Shown: one piece after another, positions 61,336 to 64,000 of the stretch
How positions within the stretch are numbered: position 1 is the stretch's first letter
Layout: every line of letters starts with the position of its first letter
Notes under the pieces: generated by a model
What the model saw: the letters and a program-made list of their open reading frames with translations, nothing else
Databases searched by the model: none
What the model was told of the DNA's origin: nothing
Source of the DNA: Nocardia thailandica NBRC 100428
Lineage (GTDB): Bacteria; Actinomycetota; Actinomycetes; Mycobacteriales; Mycobacteriaceae
DNA length: 64,000 bases
Direction of reading: 5' to 3'
NCBI RefSeq assembly: GCF_000308795.1
Contig: NZ_BAGK01000167.1
Span: forward strand, 30,473-94,472
Program-made: the position numbers and the translations under genes

Positions 61336-61824
61336 ATGATCGAAGTCGTGGCCCCGCCACCTACCTCCAGCCGATGGTGGCCATACGTGTCGTCGAACAT
61401 GGAGGCCAGCGGGGTGAAGGACGTCGTCAGGCTGTCCGAGCTCACGGGCATTCCGAAGTCCACGATCTACAACTGGGGACGGCAATTCGAGAGCGGCACC
61501 GGGAGTTTCCGGACCGATGTCGATCACGTGCGGCGCATCGCCTACGCACTGAACCGTCCGGTGCTCGAGGCGTTTGTGAACGCCGGACTGCTGTCCCGGG
61601 ACGACCTGGACGAGGACGTGCCGCAGGTGGCGCCCCCAGTCGAGGACCTGACCAACGATGCCCTCATCGCCGAGATCGCCCGGCGACTGAAGAAGGCTGG
61701 GAAGGATGCGGCCGCCGCGGAGCCGAGCGAGGCGGAAGCCGAGGCACCGGCGCGCGGTAAGCCGGGCCGGCGGCGGGCCACGCCGGTCGGGCAGGTGGTT
61801 CGCCGGCCGAAGCCGCGGGCTTGA
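61336..61824 (+). CDS. putative immunity repressor (HTH)
   Basis: Role: likely phage repressor. Seen: 162 residues; HTH RLSELTGIPKSTIYNWGRQF at about residues 35-54, then FRTDVDHVRRIAYALNRPVL and EAFVNAGLLSRDDLDEDVPQ, and an Ala/Pro-rich tail. Start at 61336 chosen for GAGAGG upstream; ATG 61294 is possible and would sit within the promoter (TTGACT, 16 bp, TATTAC). It diverges from the replication operon and is flanked by repeated TTGCGC half-sites, the normal layout of an immunity switch. Confidence 0.75.
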   Translation: MIEVVAPPPTSSRWWPYVSSNMEASGVKDVVRLSELTGIPKSTIYNWGRQFESGTGSFRTDVDHVRRIAYALNRPVLEAFVNAGLLSRDDLDEDVPQVAPPVEDLTNDALIAEIARRLKKAGKDAAAAEPSEAEAEAPARGKPGRRRATPVGQVVRRPKPRA

Positions 61825-61851
61825 TGCGCCCATGACTTGACGTTCAACGAG

Positions 61852-61880
61852 AACGGCCCCCGCCGATGGCGGGGGCCGTT
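61852..61880. terminator. 13-bp perfect bidirectional terminator
   Basis: AACGGCCCCCGCC (61852-61864), loop GAT, GGCGGGGGCCGTT (61868-61880). Ends the repressor gene and the convergent 61898 gene. Confidence 0.85.
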
Positions 61881-61897
61881 TCAGTCTCTGTGCTCAG

Positions 61898-62335
61898 TCA
61901 GGCTGCGGCGCGCTGGGCGCGGCGGGTGATCTCGATGGCGCGGACGCGTTCGGCGAAGGGGTCGCCGTCGTCGACGGGGACGCTGATTTCGGTGTGCCAG
62001 GTGCCGTCGGGGGTCTGGATCCAGGCGTCCTGGGCGCTGGGTCGGTGGACGAAGGCTTCGACGCCGAGCTGGCAGAGGACTTCGAGTTCGTCGTCGGTGA
62101 CGCCTCCGGGTCCGTCGTGGTCGCGCGGCCACACCCCGACGCCGCCGTCCGATTCGACGGTGAGGTGCCCGATCTCCTTCCACATCTGCCCGTCGTCGGA
62201 GAACCAGTAGGCGGCGACGCGGTCGGGCGGGTGGGTGGTGACTCCGAGGTCGGCGACTCCGTCGGAGAGGTCGGGGTGGAGGGGGATGGGATGGAAGGGG
62301 CTGATCTTGGGGCCTGGATCGGGGCTGAGCGTCAT
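61898..62335 (-). CDS. hypothetical protein, 145 aa
   Basis: Seen: DRVAAYWFSDDGQMWKEIGH, VGVWPRDHDGPGGVTDDELE, WIQTPDGTWHTEISVPVDDG, with an Arg/Ala-rich basic end. No known motif. Convergent with the repressor gene. Function unknown. Confidence 0.6.
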   Translation of the reverse strand: MTLSPDPGPKISPFHPIPLHPDLSDGVADLGVTTHPPDRVAAYWFSDDGQMWKEIGHLTVESDGGVGVWPRDHDGPGGVTDDELEVLCQLGVEAFVHRPSAQDAWIQTPDGTWHTEISVPVDDGDPFAERVRAIEITRRAQRAAA

Positions 62336-62725
62336 TGGTCGTCCTGATGTCGTCGTGATGTCGGGTGAGGCCCGTGGTGCTGCGTGCCGCCCCGGCGGGA
62401 TGCCGGTCGGTAACCGAGTGGCGTGTTGGTGGGGTTGACGCGGGTTACGCTTCGGTAGCGTTATTGGAGTCCGATTGTCACCTGCGTCCGTCCCTCCGCT
62501 GTCACATCTGGGCGGTTGACCTGCGGCTTCCCCCGACGGAAGTGGCGCAGCTCAGACCCGGATTTTGCCGGATACCTAGCCTCTAAAACGAGGTTGCCCG
62601 AACTGTACTACTAAGATTCTGAGTACCACAACAGACCCCTCGGCCCGTTACCAATCCGTTGCCAAGTGCAAGTTTCATGGCGTGTCATGTGGGTATCGGT
62701 GCCCCATATATGTCTCATTTGAGGC
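62336..62725. other. 390-base gene-free stretch
   Basis: No convincing gene. Contains TTGACG near 62437 and TTGACC near 62517 as possible promoter elements and AT-richer sequence from 62570 on (gtactactaagattctgag). Could hold the promoter of 61898 and an attachment site; neither is established. Confidence 0.35.
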
Positions 62726-62737
62726 TACGGTGAGGCG

Positions 62738-63067
62738 GTGACGGAGGCTCCACGAACGCTCGACCAAGCGCTAGGCAGGGTGATAGCCCGGCGCCGTGAA
62801 TTGCAGAAGATGCCGGACGGGAAGCATATGACGCAGGCGAACCTGGCCGAGTTGCTCGATACGTCGACTCCGCGCGTGCGGAATTTCGAACAGGGTCGGC
62901 AAGCGGTGCCGATCACGTTCCTGTGGCAGCTCGCGGGCTTGTTTCATTGTCGCGTCACCGACCTCATCGATGAAGCCGAGACGTTGCTCCAAGCAGCGGG
63001 GATCACGCCAACGGCGCCGAAGCCGAACGCGGCGATGCGCAACATCGGGCGTTCGCTGGGCTGGTGA
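62738..63067 (+). CDS. XRE-type HTH protein, 109 aa
   Basis: Seen: LDQALGRVIARRRELQKMPD, MTQANLAELLDTSTPRVRNF, EQGRQAVPITFLWQLAGLFH: a standard XRE helix-turn-helix, followed by an RVTDLIDEAETLLQAAG helix. TACGGT lies 6 bases before the GTG (leaderless). It precedes the membrane protein at 63094; possible second switch protein or regulator of that gene. Confidence 0.75.
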   Translation: MTEAPRTLDQALGRVIARRRELQKMPDGKHMTQANLAELLDTSTPRVRNFEQGRQAVPITFLWQLAGLFHCRVTDLIDEAETLLQAAGITPTAPKPNAAMRNIGRSLGW

Positions 63068-63093
63068 ATGGGACCGTCTAAACCGCTTACCGT

Positions 63094-63843
63094 ATGCGGT
63101 TTCGGACCCCCGCCGACCACGCACGATATACAGTCCGATTTGTGTCGGTTGTAGGTTGGTTCGTGGTTGCTGTCGGTGTCGCGCGGCTGTCGATCTGGAG
63201 GGCGAGCCCGCGATCGCATCGATTCACCCTGGCATTGCTGCTTACCGGAATCGGGTTCCTGCTGCCCGCAATCGGATTCGACTTCGGCCAGAACGGCGAT
63301 GGAGAGTCTTTCTGGGCGAAGTTGGTCTACACCCTCGTCGCGGTGATGGCGTGCGAGCTGTACGGGTGGGTGCTGCTCGACGGCGCGGCGGCCGAGATCA
63401 CCGAGGGCGACTACGACGGCCACAAACGCTGGTTCAGGCCCGCGGTGTGGGCGTGGCGGTCGCTGATCGCGATGACCGCGGTGGCGCTGATGATCCCCAA
63501 CGCTCCCCTGCTGGGCACGCTCGCGCTGGCGGTGGTGATCACCGTCGTCGCGGGGCTCGGTGTCGCCGCGCTGGTGCGGGTGCTGCGCGGTGCGCGGGCG
63601 TCGACGAAGTTCGCGGCCGCGGCCCTGCCGGGGGCGGTCGGGGTGATCCTGCTGGGTTTCGTGGTGGTGGCCGTGTGGGGCTCGCGCAGCGACCCGGATT
63701 GGCTGGCGCATCACGAGGCGCTGGTGCAGACGATAGTGACCGCGCCCGCGGCTATCGCGCTGGCTATCGCTGGGCTACTGGGGTTGTGGGTGGCGCTGCG
63801 GGACCGTATCGCGGCGCGGCGAGAGGCGTCGCAGAGGTCGTGA
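63094..63843 (+). CDS. polytopic membrane protein, 249 aa
   Basis: Seen: about seven hydrophobic helices, e.g. residues 10-32, 43-60, 76-97, 122-142, 146-166, 174-194, 210-231, with a short loop EGDYDGHKRWFRPAVW. No transporter or enzyme motif. 26 bases after the XRE gene, so probably co-regulated. A lysogeny-linked exclusion role is conceivable from context. Confidence 0.7.
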   Translation: MRFRTPADHARYTVRFVSVVGWFVVAVGVARLSIWRASPRSHRFTLALLLTGIGFLLPAIGFDFGQNGDGESFWAKLVYTLVAVMACELYGWVLLDGAAAEITEGDYDGHKRWFRPAVWAWRSLIAMTAVALMIPNAPLLGTLALAVVITVVAGLGVAALVRVLRGARASTKFAAAALPGAVGVILLGFVVVAVWGSRSDPDWLAHHEALVQTIVTAPAAIALAIAGLLGLWVALRDRIAARREASQRS

Positions 63844-63941
63844 TCGGGGCCGCTGGGCGGGCCGTGAGGGTGCCCGCTCAGGTCGTCTACAAGCCGTCCG
63901 AGGACCACCGACAACACCCGACAACACCGAACAACACCAAC

Positions 63942-63992
63942 AAAGCCCAGGTCACACGGGGTTCTCGTGGAATCCCTGTGACCTGGGCCTTT
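63942..63992. terminator. long hairpin terminator at the right edge
   Basis: aaagcccaggtcaca (63942-63956) pairs with tgtgacctgggcc plus ttt (63977-63992); an inner ggggttc/gaatccc stem extends it. Preceded by three decamer repeats (acaacaccga-like) at 63909-63938. Confidence 0.75.
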
Positions 63993-64000
63993 GCGGTCTA

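Noticed and set aside
63909..63992. Phage attachment site at the right edge
   Set aside because: Short decamer repeats and a terminator are present, but no integrase or matching att sequence is visible in this window.

Overview
The window is about two thirds GC and carries densely packed small genes, most of them joined by 4-base ATGA or GTGA stop/start overlaps. Its marker genes are a terminase-small-subunit-like gene cut by the left edge, NrdH redoxin, MazG, HNH endonuclease, RusA, WhiB, YqaJ exonuclease, DUF3310, a phage-type C5 methyltransferase, a tRNA cluster and a repressor-type helix-turn-helix gene. This is the early and accessory half of a temperate actinobacteriophage, prophage or phage-plasmid. 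A secreted cutinase-like esterase, WhiB and the promoter style fit a mycolic-acid host of the Mycobacteriales (Nocardia, Gordonia or Rhodococcus type). The genus is inference. No integrase, portal, capsid or tail gene is visible; structural genes would be expected to the left of position 1.

Layout. 1-4.4 kb: left-running end of the operon with the terminase-like gene, nrdH and the esterase, plus one isolated rightward HTH gene. 4.5-6.5 kb: a leftward cluster of eight clear tRNAs (Tyr, Ile, Thr, Pro, Met, Leu, Trp, Leu) and one irregular tRNA-Phe-like element, with a structured 364-base gap. 6.7-18 kb: leftward nucleotide and RNA metabolism genes that look like an RNA-repair island: MazG, DUF4326, polynucleotide kinase/phosphatase, an RNA ligase interrupted by a LAGLIDADG-bearing insert that looks like a group I intron, a metallophosphoesterase, a cyclic-phosphate receiver-like protein, an RlaP-like nucleotidyltransferase and a HicA-like protein. 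18-26 kb: RusA, WhiB, a methyltransferase-like protein and many zinc-ribbon or membrane miniproteins. 26-34 kb: a divergent rightward set of small accessory genes, including an HTH gene of Aca2/YdiL type and two copies of a promoter-operator-leader cassette. 34.2-36.5 kb: an XRE-TPR regulator divergent from a four-gene cassette ending in a 53-residue peptide. 36.7-38.1 kb: an isolated Schlafen/AlbA_2-like gene. 38.1-54.7 kb: a long leftward operon of unknown proteins with SLOG, VWA, DUF3310, N4/N6 methyltransferase, HIT, three exported miniproteins, a DnaQ-like exonuclease, a PAPS-reductase-family protein and a C5 methyltransferase. 54.7-61 kb: replication and recombination (winged-helix initiator with an origin-like AT-rich block inside it, twin HTH proteins, exonuclease, recombination partner, YqaJ nuclease). 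61-64 kb: immunity-like region with a repressor-type gene, repeated half-sites, a second XRE gene and a seven-helix membrane protein.

Regulation can be read from the DNA. Five promoters share TTGC-type -35 and TAnnnT -10 boxes exactly 17 bp apart; four carry a CCAATGCA/TGCATTGG element at or overlapping the -35 or in the spacer. Two more share a 17-bp palindrome that fills the whole spacer. Nine genes have a TAnnnT box 6-7 bases before the start codon, which indicates leaderless transcripts. Functional calls below rest on motifs read by eye; no database search was run.
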